A stretch of DNA of 64,000 nt from Bacillus solimangrovi. Its GTDB lineage: Bacteria; Bacillota; Bacilli; Bacillales; Bacillaceae_N. The notes under the pieces are model-generated. The model was given only the letters and a program-made list of their open reading frames with translations, did no database searches and was not told the DNA's origin. The stretch lies in assembly GCF_001742425.1 (NCBI RefSeq), contig NZ_MJEH01000022.1, forward strand, positions 62,001 to 126,000, given 5' to 3'. Positions 37,318 through 45,855 of the stretch are shown here, piece by piece (position 1 is the first letter of the stretch; every line of letters begins with the position of its first letter). Both the position numbers and the translations under genes were made by a program.

Positions 37318-37389
37318 AGCATAAAATAAGTTACGACCTTTTGCAAGATATTTTTAGAAAATTAACTAATATCTAAAAATATCTTGCAA
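37318..37389 (-). promoter_or_regulatory. cysH operon promoter with overlapping 18-bp palindrome
   Basis: On the minus strand TTGCAA (37346-37341), 17 nt and TATGCT (37323-37318) form a plausible sigma-A promoter. The -35 box is the end of a perfect inverted repeat with arms TTGCAAGATATTTTTAGA (37341-37358) and its complement (37372-37389), separated by 13 nt. This arrangement suits an activator or repressor operator. The regulator is not known. Confidence 0.55.
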
Positions 37390-37466
37390 TTAAAATTAAT
37401 TTGTAATAGAGTAATGACTAATCAATAATTAAATATCTTCTTAATTGAACATATGCAACAACTAAC

Positions 37467-37573
37467 TTTCTTATCCAGAGAGATTGAGGGATCTGGCCCT
37501 ATGAAATCTCAGCAACCAACACAATGTGTGGGTGCTCCTTCCAGCAAGCATTCGCTTGAGAGATGAGAAGAAG
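37467..37573 (+). promoter_or_regulatory. SAM-I riboswitch (S-box)
   Basis: The conserved blocks appear in order: AGAGAGATTGAGGGA, TGGCCCTATGAAA, CTCAGCAACC, GGTGCTCCTTCCAGC and GAGAGATGAGAAG. P1 pairs TTCTTATC with GATGAGAAG. A terminator and metI follow. It should shut off metI-metC when SAM is high. Confidence 0.96.
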
Positions 37574-37585
37574 TGGAACTATTCT

Positions 37586-37612
37586 AAGTCCTTCTTCGAA
37601 GGACTTTTTTTA
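37586..37612 (+). terminator. S-box terminator upstream of metI
   Basis: AAGTCCTTC, a 3-nt loop and GAAGGACTT form a perfect stem followed by at least six T's, 13 nt after the SAM aptamer. Confidence 0.93.
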
Positions 37613-37711
37613 TTTTTATGGAAAATTTAAGTTTTTCAACGAAAAGAATCACTAAGAATTCATGTAAAGCTTTCCTTACAACTATTTAAAAATATGGAAT
37701 GAGGGATAAAA

Positions 37712-38833
37712 ATGAACTATAAAATTGAGACTCAATTAGCCCAACTTGGAAATCGAAGTGAAGAAGTAACAGGAACTGTTAATCCACCCGTTTATTTTTC
37801 AACTGCTTATCGTCATGCTGGAATTGGGGAATCAACTGGTTATGACTACATTCGCACTGGAAACCCTACGAGGGAAATACTCGAAAATTCAATTGCGAAA
37901 CTTGAACGAGGAACACGTGGTTTTGCATTTAGCTCAGGAATGGCTGCCATTCAAAACATTTTCTTATTATTTGAACCTGGAGATGAATTTATCGTAACAA
38001 AGGACATCTATGGTGGAAGTTACCGATTGTTTGAAAATACGTTTAAGAAATTTGGTTATTCATTTACCTACATTCATAGTTCAGATCCGCAAGACTATGA
38101 AGAAGCAATTACAGAGAGAACGAAAGCAATTTTTATTGAATCACCAACTAATCCACTAATGATCAAAACAGATATTAATGGTTTAGCAACTATTTCAAAA
38201 AAACATAATCTACTATTAATAGTGGATAACACATTTTTCACGCCAATGCTCCAAAGACCGTTAGAATCTGGAGCAGATATAGTCATTCATAGCGCAACAA
38301 AATTTTTAGGTGGCCATAATGATGTGCTTGCTGGATTAGTCGTTGCGAAAGATGAAACAATGTGTGAAGAACTATCAAGTATTCAAAATGCGTCTGGTGC
38401 TGTACTGTCACCTTTTGATTCCTGGTTACTTCTTAGAGGAATGAAAACATTAGCGTTACGAATGAGGCAACACGATCATAATGCTAATGAAATAGTGAAA
38501 TTTTTGAATAATCACCCATCAATTGAAACCGTTCTATACCCAGGTGCAGGTGGTATGCTTTCATTTAAAGTACATGATGAAAACATTATTCAAACTTTAC
38601 TAAAGAAGTTTGAAATTGTTACGTTCGCTGAAAGCCTAGGCGGAACAGAAACATTTATTACCTATCCTGCAACACAAACACATATGGACATTCCTGAAGA
38701 AATACGTACAAGTTACGGTGTTTGTAATCGTTTATTACGTGTCTCAGTTGGACTTGAGCACATCGAGGATCTTATTTCGGATTTTAATCAAGCGTTTCTA
38801 AACACATTACAAGAGGTGAATGGTGATGAGTAA
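37712..38833 (+). CDS. metI: Cystathionine gamma-synthase/O-acetylhomoserine thiolyase
   Basis: It joins an activated homoserine with cysteine (or sulfide) to make cystathionine (or homocysteine). This 373-residue PLP enzyme has YDYIRTGNPTRE, the cofactor Asp in IVDNTFFTP and the Schiff-base Lys197 in HSATKFLGG. Tyr replaces the Cys of methionine gamma-lyase in KDIYGGSYR. GAGGGATAAAA precedes the ATG. It follows the S-box, overlaps metC by 8 nt and corresponds to B. subtilis MetI. Confidence 0.93.
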   Translation: MNYKIETQLAQLGNRSEEVTGTVNPPVYFSTAYRHAGIGESTGYDYIRTGNPTREILENSIAKLERGTRGFAFSSGMAAIQNIFLLFEPGDEFIVTKDIYGGSYRLFENTFKKFGYSFTYIHSSDPQDYEEAITERTKAIFIESPTNPLMIKTDINGLATISKKHNLLLIVDNTFFTPMLQRPLESGADIVIHSATKFLGGHNDVLAGLVVAKDETMCEELSSIQNASGAVLSPFDSWLLLRGMKTLALRMRQHDHNANEIVKFLNNHPSIETVLYPGAGGMLSFKVHDENIIQTLLKKFEIVTFAESLGGTETFITYPATQTHMDIPEEIRTSYGVCNRLLRVSVGLEHIEDLISDFNQAFLNTLQEVNGDE

Positions 38834-40001
38834 TTATTCCATACAAACGAGATTGTTGCATAACACATATTCAATTGATCAAACAACAAATGGCGTAAGT
38901 ACACCTATTCACCATGCATCTACCTACCACCAAGAGGATACGGATCAGTTTGGAAAGTACGATTATTCACGCTCTGGGAACCCAACGAGAGAAGCATTAG
39001 AAACTGCAATTGCTGATTTAGAAGGTGGAACGAATGGATTTGCATTTGCTTCAGGAATGGCTGCAATCTCTACATCCTTATTGTTGTTATCAAGAGGTGA
39101 TCATCTACTTGTTACTGAGGATGTATATGGTGGTACATTTAGGTTCGTTAGCCAAGTTTTAAACCGCTTTGGAATTGAATACACGTTTGTCGACATGACA
39201 AATTACGAATTAGTCAAAAACAGTTTTCAAGAAAATACGAAAGCCGTATATCTTGAAACACCATCAAATCCATTACTAACTGTTACTGACGTACGAGCAA
39301 TATCTTCATTGGCAAAGCAACATAATTGCTTAGTCTATGTCGATAATACGTTCTTAACTCCTGAAATACAGCAACCACTTCAATTAGGAGCAGACATCGT
39401 ATTACATAGTGCCACTAAGTTTTTAGGAGGACATAGTGATGTAGTTGCTGGACTGGCAGTAACAAATAATGAAGAAATCGCAAAGCAATTATATTTCTTA
39501 CAAAACACATTTGGTGCTGTACTTGGTCCACAAGATTGTTGGTTAATTTTGCGCGGTTTGAAAACTTTACATGCCCGCCTAAAACTATCAGTACAATCAG
39601 CAGAAAAAATAGCAGCTTTTTTAGAAAAGCATCCGTTAATAAAAGAAGTCTACTATCCAGGTCTTAAAAACCATCAGGGTTATGAAATACAAAAGAATCA
39701 AGCCAAAAACGGGGGTGCTGTACTATCATTTTTATTAGAAAGTAAAGAACATGTGCAGCAATTTGTTGAACACATACAAATACCTGTATTTGCAGTTAGT
39801 TTAGGAGCTGTAGAATCAATCCTATCTTATCCAAAAACAATGTCTCATAGTTCTGTACCAGATGATGAATGTGAAAAAAGAGGGATTCAAGATGGATTAT
39901 TAAGACTTTCAGTAGGGTTGGAAGATCCAGATGAACTTATCACTGATATAAATCAATCTTTGGAGAAAATAGTGAAGAAAGAAACTTTATTTTCAAAATA
40001 A
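38826..40001 (+). CDS. metC: Cystathionine beta-lyase
   Basis: It cleaves cystathionine to homocysteine, pyruvate and ammonia, giving the substrate for methionine synthase. The 391-residue PLP enzyme has YDYSRSGNPTRE, YVDNTFLTP and Lys198 in HSATKFLGGHSDVVAG. ATG 38826 is 7 nt from GAGGTG; the ATG at 38820 is too close to it. It is the second gene of the metI-metC operon under the SAM riboswitch. By sequence it could also have gamma-lyase activity, but gene order favours MetC. Confidence 0.92.
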   Translation: MSNYSIQTRLLHNTYSIDQTTNGVSTPIHHASTYHQEDTDQFGKYDYSRSGNPTREALETAIADLEGGTNGFAFASGMAAISTSLLLLSRGDHLLVTEDVYGGTFRFVSQVLNRFGIEYTFVDMTNYELVKNSFQENTKAVYLETPSNPLLTVTDVRAISSLAKQHNCLVYVDNTFLTPEIQQPLQLGADIVLHSATKFLGGHSDVVAGLAVTNNEEIAKQLYFLQNTFGAVLGPQDCWLILRGLKTLHARLKLSVQSAEKIAAFLEKHPLIKEVYYPGLKNHQGYEIQKNQAKNGGAVLSFLLESKEHVQQFVEHIQIPVFAVSLGAVESILSYPKTMSHSSVPDDECEKRGIQDGLLRLSVGLEDPDELITDINQSLEKIVKKETLFSK

Positions 40002-40142
40002 ACAAAATGAATTAAAAATTCGATAATTGCAAACTATATTAATAGGAAGAAACTCGTCATAATGATGATTGAAATTTCACTTATTATATAGAAACATAAT
40101 ATACAACTATTCTTACAACTACTAAACTACTTCTAAACAGAT

Positions 40143-40176
40143 AGAAAAGCAGGAACGATATGTCCCTGCTTTTTCT
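40143..40176 (-). terminator. Terminator downstream of the nitroreductase gene
   Basis: AGAAAAGCAGG and CCTGCTTTTTCT flank an 11-nt loop; on the minus strand the structure ends in TTTTCTATC. It may also end metC transcripts from the other side. Confidence 0.7.
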
Positions 40177-40181
40177 ATTCA

Positions 40182-40796
40182 TTATTTAAATGTATTTTTC
40201 ACAACAACGTCTTCCAATGGAAAACGTCTAGTTCCATGTGCTGGTTCTGCTGCTTTACCTAGAGCAATGAGCATAACTGGTATGTAGCGAGATGATACAT
40301 CGAAAACTTCAACAAATTTAGCTCGATCAAATCCTCCCATTGCTACAGTATCATATCCTTTTGCTTTAGCAGCTAACATTAGTTGACTTGCAGCCAATCC
40401 AGAATTAAGGACTGCTTCATCACGTGCAAATTGCTTATTCTCATAAGCTCCATTAATTTGTGAAAGTAACGCTGCCATTACTTCTTCATTCATGTAGCCA
40501 CTCTCTACTGCTTCACCATACACACGTTCCGCATTTGTATTAGCTTCTAAATCACCTAATACAGCAATTGTAAGCGAACTGTCAATAACTTGCTGTTGAT
40601 TGTAGGCAATAGGTAATAGTGTTTCTTTTTGCTTCTCATCATCAATCACAAAAAACTTCCAATGTTGCAAATTCCATGATGATGGAGCTTCAATTGTTGC
40701 TTCTAAAATTTCATTTAGAGTTTCTTCTGAAATCTTATGATCTTTTTCATACTTACGCACTGAATGTCTTTCTTTTATTGCTGTAATTACATCCAT
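40182..40796 (-). CDS. Nitroreductase family flavoprotein
   Basis: About 204 residues, FMN-dependent NAD(P)H oxidoreductase fold. The family start KERHSVRKYEKDH and the FMN-contact segments APSSWNLQHWKFFVI and GLAASQLMLAAKAKGYDTVAMGGFD are present. It resembles B. subtilis YodC/YdgI-type proteins. ATG 40796 is preferred: GAGGTG lies 6 nt upstream and an earlier GTG sits on that site. The physiological substrate is unknown. Confidence 0.88.
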   Translation of the reverse strand: MDVITAIKERHSVRKYEKDHKISEETLNEILEATIEAPSSWNLQHWKFFVIDDEKQKETLLPIAYNQQQVIDSSLTIAVLGDLEANTNAERVYGEAVESGYMNEEVMAALLSQINGAYENKQFARDEAVLNSGLAASQLMLAAKAKGYDTVAMGGFDRAKFVEVFDVSSRYIPVMLIALGKAAEPAHGTRRFPLEDVVVKNTFK

Positions 40797-41663
40797 TCTC
40801 GTCACCTCTAATATGTATTTTTCCCAACCTTAATTAAAACGTTCAAATTCACAAAAATCAACTAATATGCTTGCATTTTTTTATTTAATTCGTTAATATA
40901 TGTATTCTCAATGCCCTCCCTATTGACTCCTGTACTTACTTATAGGTTTAAAAAGTTTGATATATAGAGGTGTCAATCTTCAACAGTTTTCTCATACTTT
41001 TCACTCGTATTTAATATATTGAAATTCACCAAAAAATTCTTATCTATCACTATATATTTATGATTAATATGCATATTTCAGCAACAGAGACATAATTTTA
41101 TTGAATGTAAGTTTTATATTAGCGATGAAAAATCTAAAAGATTTAAATTACCCATACAAAATATACAACCTTACCGAAACAATTAAGTGAAACTCCTTTT
41201 ATCAGGGGTTTTCTTTTGTAGCACTACTTAATCCAGCTTTTATTTACGTCATTGTTAATCTATTAAAAAAACAATCACCACAGCGCCAATTAAAACTTCA
41301 CAAGTTCGCCAATAAATTTAATGTTGACCGAATTAAAAATATGAGTATTATAGATATAAGAATCTTAACTTTTAATAATAACTGACGAATGTAACAGTTA
41401 CGTTACAATTTTTTTAATCTCATGTGAAACTTTTTTCGGCACATAACCGTCTAATTAATTGTTGATAAATAAAAATAGAGTAGTCAACTATTATTTAAGG
41501 CCTTGTTTGTTGGTTAATAAGTTAAAATGTACAAATTCTACTAATTTAGTAAAATACTTGCAATAATGCACCTTAAATGATATTCTCAATCTTTCAAGTA
41601 AAATCTTAGTAACTAACTACCATATTGATTTATTTGAAAGAACCAAGCACAGGAGGTTTTTTT
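40797..41663. other. Long noncoding region upstream of ltaS
   Basis: About 865 nt of AT-rich DNA without a supported ORF. It contains a terminator-like hairpin on the plus strand at 41188-41214 (AACTCCT, 6-nt loop, AGGGGTT, then TTCTTTT) that has no gene upstream on that strand, and a small inverted repeat TGTAAC/GTTACA at 41390-41407 followed by a T run. A long ltaS leader or a small RNA is possible. Confidence 0.45.
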
Positions 41664-43550
41664 GTGAAGAATTATTTCAAACGAGTGTTTAAGGTTTTTA
41701 AAACCGATAAAACCTTGTTAATAACGGTATTACTATTATGGATTAAATCATATTTAATAATGCGTTTATTTTTCGATTTACCGCTAGATAATATGCTACA
41801 AGAATTCATACTATTGTTGAGTCCATTAAGCTCGGTTTTAGTTCTGACATTAATTACGGTCTCAATCTTTAGAAAGAATAAAAAACGTGGTTTATTTATC
41901 ATGTATGTCACTTCTACGATTTTGTTATTTGCTAACGTAGTTTATTACAGATTTTTTGAAGATTTTATTACAGTCCCTATTTTGTTCCAATTCAAAAACT
42001 TTGGTGACCTGGGCGGTAGTGCAAAAGGTTTAATGGAGCCTTATGATATTTTAATGTTTATTGACGTTGTAGTATATTACTACTTTTTGAAAAAAGATCG
42101 CCAACCTACACTACAAAAGCATAATCGAAAACTAATTGCTACTTTCGCAGCATTATTACTATTAGTGAATGTTGGTTTAGCTGAAAAGGAACGTCCACAA
42201 CTATTAACAAGAACATTTGACCGTGAGATGCTTGTTAAATTTTTAGGAGTATACAACTACCATGTATATGACTTAGCTGTACATTCTAAAGCTTCTGCTC
42301 AACGAACGTTTGCAGAAAGCAGTGATCTTACAGAAGTTGAAAACTACATTCAACGAGATATTAAGCAACCTAGTGAACTATTCGGTGTTGCCGAAGGAAA
42401 AAATGTCATTATGGTATCAATGGAATCACTCCAAAATTTCGTAATAAATTACGAGCTAAATGGTGAAGAGGTAACACCTTTCTTAAATGACTTAATTGGT
42501 GACAGTTTTTATTTCAATAATTTCTATCACCAAACTGGGCAAGGTAAAACATCTGACTCTGAATTCTTAGTTGATAACTCGTTATATCCGTTATCACGCG
42601 GAGCTGTATTTACAACAAATGCTTCGAATGAATACAATGCAATGCCAGAAATTTTACAGGATAATGGTTACACGACAGCTTCATTCCACGGTAATAATAA
42701 AAGTTTCTGGAATCGTGACATCATGTATCAATCATTAGGATATGATTATTTCTTCTCTGAACGTTATTACGACATTAAAGAAGAAGAGAGCATTAACTAT
42801 GGGTTGAAGGATAAACCTTTCTTCCGTCAATCTATCCCAATGATGCAAGAACTTGAACAACCATTCCATTCGAAGTTTATCACATTAACAAACCATTACC
42901 CTTATTTGCTAGATGAAGAAGATGAAATGATCGCACCACATACTACTGGAAATAAAACTGTTGATCGATATTTCCAAACAGTTAGATATTTTGATGATGC
43001 ACTGCGTGATTTCTTCGAACAATTAAAAGCTAATGGTCTGTATGAAAACTCAATCTTTGTATTGTACGGTGATCATTATGGAATATCTCAAAACCATAAT
43101 CGTGCTATGTCTGAGGTTATTGGCAAAGAAATTACACCATTTGAACATATACAGCTCCAAAAAGTACCTTTATTGATCCACATTCCTGGTATGGAAGGGA
43201 AAACAATGGAGACAGTATCTGGTCAAATCGATTTAAAACCTACTATTTTGCACTTACTTGGAATTGAACAAGAAAATGACATTCAATTTGGTGCAGATTT
43301 GTTCGCAACAAACCGTGATGATTTTGTAGTCCTACGTGATGGAAGTTTTATTACTGACGAATACGTTTATACGAAAGAAACATGTTATGATAAAACTACT
43401 GGTCAACCAACCGAAGATTCTTTATGTGAACCAGCCAAAGAAAAAGCTCAACTTGACTTAAACCTATCGGATAAGGTCGTTCAAAGTGACTTACTTCGTT
43501 TTTTAGACAGTGAGAAAAATACCACTGAAGAAGAAGCAAGTGGCAAATAG
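41664..43550 (+). CDS. ltaS: Lipoteichoic acid synthase-type sulfatase (LtaS family)
   Basis: This membrane enzyme polymerises glycerol-phosphate from phosphatidylglycerol into lipoteichoic acid outside the cell. Of its 628 residues, the first 180 hold five membrane segments; the extracellular sulfatase-like domain follows. The metal-binding Glu254 (VSMES), the catalytic Thr296 (GQGKTSDSEF) and Asp470-His471 (LYGDHYG) are visible. GTG 41664 is chosen because AGGAGG is 7 nt upstream; the ORF itself extends further. Paralogues (YfnI, YqgS, YvgJ) exist in Bacillus, so LtaS, stress-type LTA synthase or LTA primase cannot be separated. Confidence 0.9.
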   Translation: MKNYFKRVFKVFKTDKTLLITVLLLWIKSYLIMRLFFDLPLDNMLQEFILLLSPLSSVLVLTLITVSIFRKNKKRGLFIMYVTSTILLFANVVYYRFFEDFITVPILFQFKNFGDLGGSAKGLMEPYDILMFIDVVVYYYFLKKDRQPTLQKHNRKLIATFAALLLLVNVGLAEKERPQLLTRTFDREMLVKFLGVYNYHVYDLAVHSKASAQRTFAESSDLTEVENYIQRDIKQPSELFGVAEGKNVIMVSMESLQNFVINYELNGEEVTPFLNDLIGDSFYFNNFYHQTGQGKTSDSEFLVDNSLYPLSRGAVFTTNASNEYNAMPEILQDNGYTTASFHGNNKSFWNRDIMYQSLGYDYFFSERYYDIKEEESINYGLKDKPFFRQSIPMMQELEQPFHSKFITLTNHYPYLLDEEDEMIAPHTTGNKTVDRYFQTVRYFDDALRDFFEQLKANGLYENSIFVLYGDHYGISQNHNRAMSEVIGKEITPFEHIQLQKVPLLIHIPGMEGKTMETVSGQIDLKPTILHLLGIEQENDIQFGADLFATNRDDFVVLRDGSFITDEYVYTKETCYDKTTGQPTEDSLCEPAKEKAQLDLNLSDKVVQSDLLRFLDSEKNTTEEEASGK

Positions 43551-43560
43551 ATAACATAAA

Positions 43561-43600
43561 ATAAAACGTTCTGGCCTTAAGTCGGAACGTTTTATTTTTT
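43561..43600 (+). terminator. Terminator after ltaS
   Basis: AAAACGTTC and GAACGTTTT flank a 13-nt loop and are followed by ATTTTTTT, 13 nt past the stop codon. Confidence 0.85.
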
Positions 43601-43668
43601 TCATTTATGTGATGACACGCATGAAATATTCTCTTTTGCTTACCCTATTCATGAAGGAGTGATTTAAA

Positions 43669-43812
43669 ATGACAAATAGACAGCCAAACAGCCCTGAACA
43701 AAAAGCTAAACTTGGTGGTCGTAAACATGAAACTGAATTTGGAAGTGAATTTGCACAGGGTGAACACAAACGTGCCCAAGGTGCTAAAGCACGTCAAAAT
43801 AGAAATGATTAA
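43669..43812 (+). CDS. Small spore-type protein with gamma-SASP-like motif
   Basis: A 47-residue ORF has AAGGAGTGA before its ATG. It is very hydrophilic (MTNRQPNSPEQKAKLGGRK) and contains HETEFGSEFAQGEHKR, close to the FGTEFASET region cut by the germination protease in gamma-type small acid-soluble spore proteins. Only one motif copy is present. The neighbour on the other strand is a SpoVIF-like sporulation gene. Coding status is good; family membership is inferred. Confidence 0.65.
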   Translation: MTNRQPNSPEQKAKLGGRKHETEFGSEFAQGEHKRAQGAKARQNRND

Positions 43813-43832
43813 AAACTTAACCCCGATACAGT

Positions 43833-43880
43833 GAACTGTACCCCAATTGTTAGAAATCGTCTAATAATGGGGTGCAGTTC
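43833..43880. terminator. Long two-part hairpin between two small sporulation genes
   Basis: GAACTGTACCCCA pairs with TGGGGTGCAGTTC (one G-T), and TTAGA/TCTAA forms an inner stem. No T run adjoins on the plus strand; the minus-strand 3' flank is poor in T. It may act as a bidirectional terminator between convergent genes, or be a structured element. Confidence 0.4.
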
Positions 43881-43929
43881 ATTTTACACTTACTTCTTTA
43901 TTTACTAATATTCACAATAATATTTTTGC

Positions 43930-44187
43930 CTATTTACCGTTCACCATGTCAGAAATAGTAGAGAAGTCAATCGGCATATTGTTCTTTAACAACGCCTCAA
44001 CAATTTGCTCTTCTTTATCCTCCGTTACTGGATGTCCTGCAAGCTGTGAAACTTGTTGAATTACTTGTCGAACCGTTTCTTCATCTTGAAAATTAGCATA
44101 CTGAAGTGAATTTGCGAGCTGAAAAACATCATTCATATCTACACCTGTTTTCTTACCTATATTATCGAAAAATGAATTATTGAACAT
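43930..44187 (-). CDS. spoVIF: Sporulation protein SpoVIF-like
   Basis: An 85-residue soluble protein reading FFDNIGKKTGVDMNDVFQLANSLQYANF, DEETVRQVIQQVSQLAG and an acidic tail with PIDFSTISDMVNGK. This pattern and size match my memory of SpoVIF (YjcC), a sporulation-specific regulator that supports late spore coat gene expression in B. subtilis. AGGAGGGAAG precedes the ATG. It is monocistronic and faces a tiny SASP-like gene. Confidence 0.75.
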   Translation of the reverse strand: MFNNSFFDNIGKKTGVDMNDVFQLANSLQYANFQDEETVRQVIQQVSQLAGHPVTEDKEEQIVEALLKNNMPIDFSTISDMVNGK

Positions 44188-44314
44188 GTTGTCTTCCCTC
44201 CTATGATTACCTTCAACTTAATTTATGTAAATACCCAGACAATTGTGATTCATATCTCATAACAATTAAGTTTAAGGCAAAACTATCTATAATAGCTTAA
44301 GGAGGTATCCACTC

Positions 44315-44518
44315 ATGATTCGAAGTTATTTAGCTCAAAGGTTATATGAACATGATATGAAGCTTGTTGAACTTGCTGAAGCAACTGGTTTAAGCAAAGG
44401 CGCTTTATCTGACCTTTATCACAACATGGCAGATGAAGTGAATCTAGATGTGTTAAATAAAATCTGTACTCATTTAGAAATTGATGTTGCTGACGTGCTC
44501 TCACTTGAAAAAGAATAG
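44315..44518 (+). CDS. Small XRE/Cro-CI family transcriptional regulator
   Basis: A 67-residue protein made almost only of one helix-turn-helix domain: LAQRLYEHDMKLVELAEATGLSKGALSDLYH is the HTH, then LDVLNKICTHLEIDVADVLSLE, typical of the YozG/HTH_26 group. AAGGAGGTA precedes the ATG. There is no sensing domain and no divergent target gene that would show what it regulates; downstream is repeat copy 2. Confidence 0.83.
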   Translation: MIRSYLAQRLYEHDMKLVELAEATGLSKGALSDLYHNMADEVNLDVLNKICTHLEIDVADVLSLEKE

Positions 44519-44665
44519 ATAATTTCGCAATGAAAAGTCAAAGTTTAAGAACAAACAAATTCATTCTTACTAACCTAAAATAGGTTCTATATAGCAAAAC
44601 TTCTATCTGTATAACGATAAAATAAACTACTTCATGCTACTCATTTGTAATGAATGTTAAAAAGT

Positions 44666-44814
44666 TAAACTTCCATTAGTGAGGGGGCTTCCCTCCCACT
44701 GATGGTTATTTGAATCAATCAGATAATTACTGACGATTTCTCACCAACTTAAATTTCGCTGACTCTTCTAAATTTTGAAGTGAGATTCTTAACTTTAATT
44801 GACACGTGATACAT
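44666..44814 (+). repeat. Dispersed intergenic repeat, copy 2
   Basis: It begins CTTCCATTAGTGAGGGGGCT and CCCACTGATGG closes the 5' hairpin. TTATTTGAATCAATCAGATAATTAC, TTCTAAATTTTGAAGTGAGA and TTGACACGTGAT follow. The order equals copy 1, but the 3' block (TCTTAACTTTAA) is more diverged and the middle is about 25 nt shorter. It lies between the XRE gene and the convergent transaminase gene. Confidence 0.8.
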
Positions 44815-44819
44815 ATAAA

Positions 44820-44855
44820 AAGACACTTCAAAATCCGAGATTTTTAAAGTGTCTT
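44820..44855 (-). terminator. Terminator downstream of dat
   Basis: AAGACACTT/AAGTGTCTT form the outer stem and AAAAATC/GATTTTT an inner one; the minus-strand 3' flank is TTTTATATG. It directly follows repeat copy 2. Confidence 0.78.
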
Positions 44856-44861
44856 ACAACC

Positions 44862-45695
44862 TTATTTATATTGAGCTTGATATGCATTTTGAAGCTGCAT
44901 AGTATACTTACCAGGTTTACCATCAGCAATCTGTTCTCCATCAACGGTTACGATTGGCATCACTTCTAAAGTCGTGCTCGTTATAAATATTTCATCTGCT
45001 TGTTTGAATTGTTCCAATCTAATTTGCTCTTCCTTAATCGGAATATTAAGCTTCTTTGCTAACGACAATACGTTAGCACGTGTGATTCCGGCAAGAATGT
45101 GTCGTGATAAAGGTGTTGTATAAAGCATACCTTCTTTGATTATAAAAAGATTACTACTAGAACCCTCAGTCATAACACCATCTCGATGCAAGACTGCTTC
45201 GATTGCACCAGTATCAGCAGCTTCTTGTTTCACTAGTATATTCGGTAATAAATTTAATGATTTAATGTAACAGTTCAACCAACGTTCATCTTCTTTTACA
45301 ATTACTGATGCCCCTCCCTCTCTAAGGTTAATCGAAACATCCTTTGCTTCACGTATTGTCATAGCGACTGCTGCTGCAGCTTCAGGGAAAAGATGTTGAC
45401 GCTTAGCAACTCCACGAGTTACTTGCAAATAGACTACTGAGTCCTTTAAACCTGACTTTTCTATTCCTTCAAGAATCAACTCTTGAAAACCTTCTAATGT
45501 GTATGGTAACTTGATTCGAATTGCTTCCGCACTATCAATTAACCTTACTAAATGTTCAGTCAATCCAAAAGCTTCTCCGTTGTATACACGAACTACCTCA
45601 TATACACCATCACCAAAATTATGTCCACGTTCATCAATCGGAACAACTAGCTGATCGATATCAATAAACTTACCATTATAGAAAGCTACTTCCAC
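44862..45695 (-). CDS. dat: D-amino-acid transaminase (D-alanine aminotransferase)
   Basis: This fold-type IV PLP enzyme interconverts D-alanine and D-glutamate with 2-oxo acids for wall precursors. The 277 residues have VPIDERGHNFGDGVYEVVRVY, the PLP lysine in YIKSLNLLPN, and TEGSSSNLFI with ITSTTLEVMP at the phosphate site, as in the Bacillus enzyme. GTG 45695, 10 nt after AAAGGAG, gives the expected MEVAFYNGKF start; the longer frame from TTG 45719 runs through that ribosome site. It is monocistronic. Confidence 0.92.
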   Translation of the reverse strand: MEVAFYNGKFIDIDQLVVPIDERGHNFGDGVYEVVRVYNGEAFGLTEHLVRLIDSAEAIRIKLPYTLEGFQELILEGIEKSGLKDSVVYLQVTRGVAKRQHLFPEAAAAVAMTIREAKDVSINLREGGASVIVKEDERWLNCYIKSLNLLPNILVKQEAADTGAIEAVLHRDGVMTEGSSSNLFIIKEGMLYTTPLSRHILAGITRANVLSLAKKLNIPIKEEQIRLEQFKQADEIFITSTTLEVMPIVTVDGEQIADGKPGKYTMQLQNAYQAQYK

Positions 45696-45798
45696 TGTTG
45701 TACAACTCCTTTTACTCAATTAATAAAGATGCTCCTATAATATGCTGAATTTTTTACTAATGCAATAATTTGAATCACAAAAGATTTGAAACACAAAA

Positions 45799-45844
45799 AA
45801 TCATAAGGAACTTGAAGATTTTCAACCCCAAGCTCCTTATGATT
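45799..45844 (-). terminator. Terminator after queE
   Basis: On the minus strand AATCATAAGGAGCTTG and CAAGTTCCTTATGATT form a 16-bp stem followed by TTTTTTGTG, 12 nt after the queE stop. Confidence 0.87.
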
Positions 45845-45855
45845 AAGAATATTAC

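Noticed and set aside
37089-37376. A 95-codon plus-strand ORF across the cysH start and promoter
   Set aside because: It covers the cysH start, promoter and palindrome on the other strand and has no ribosome site.
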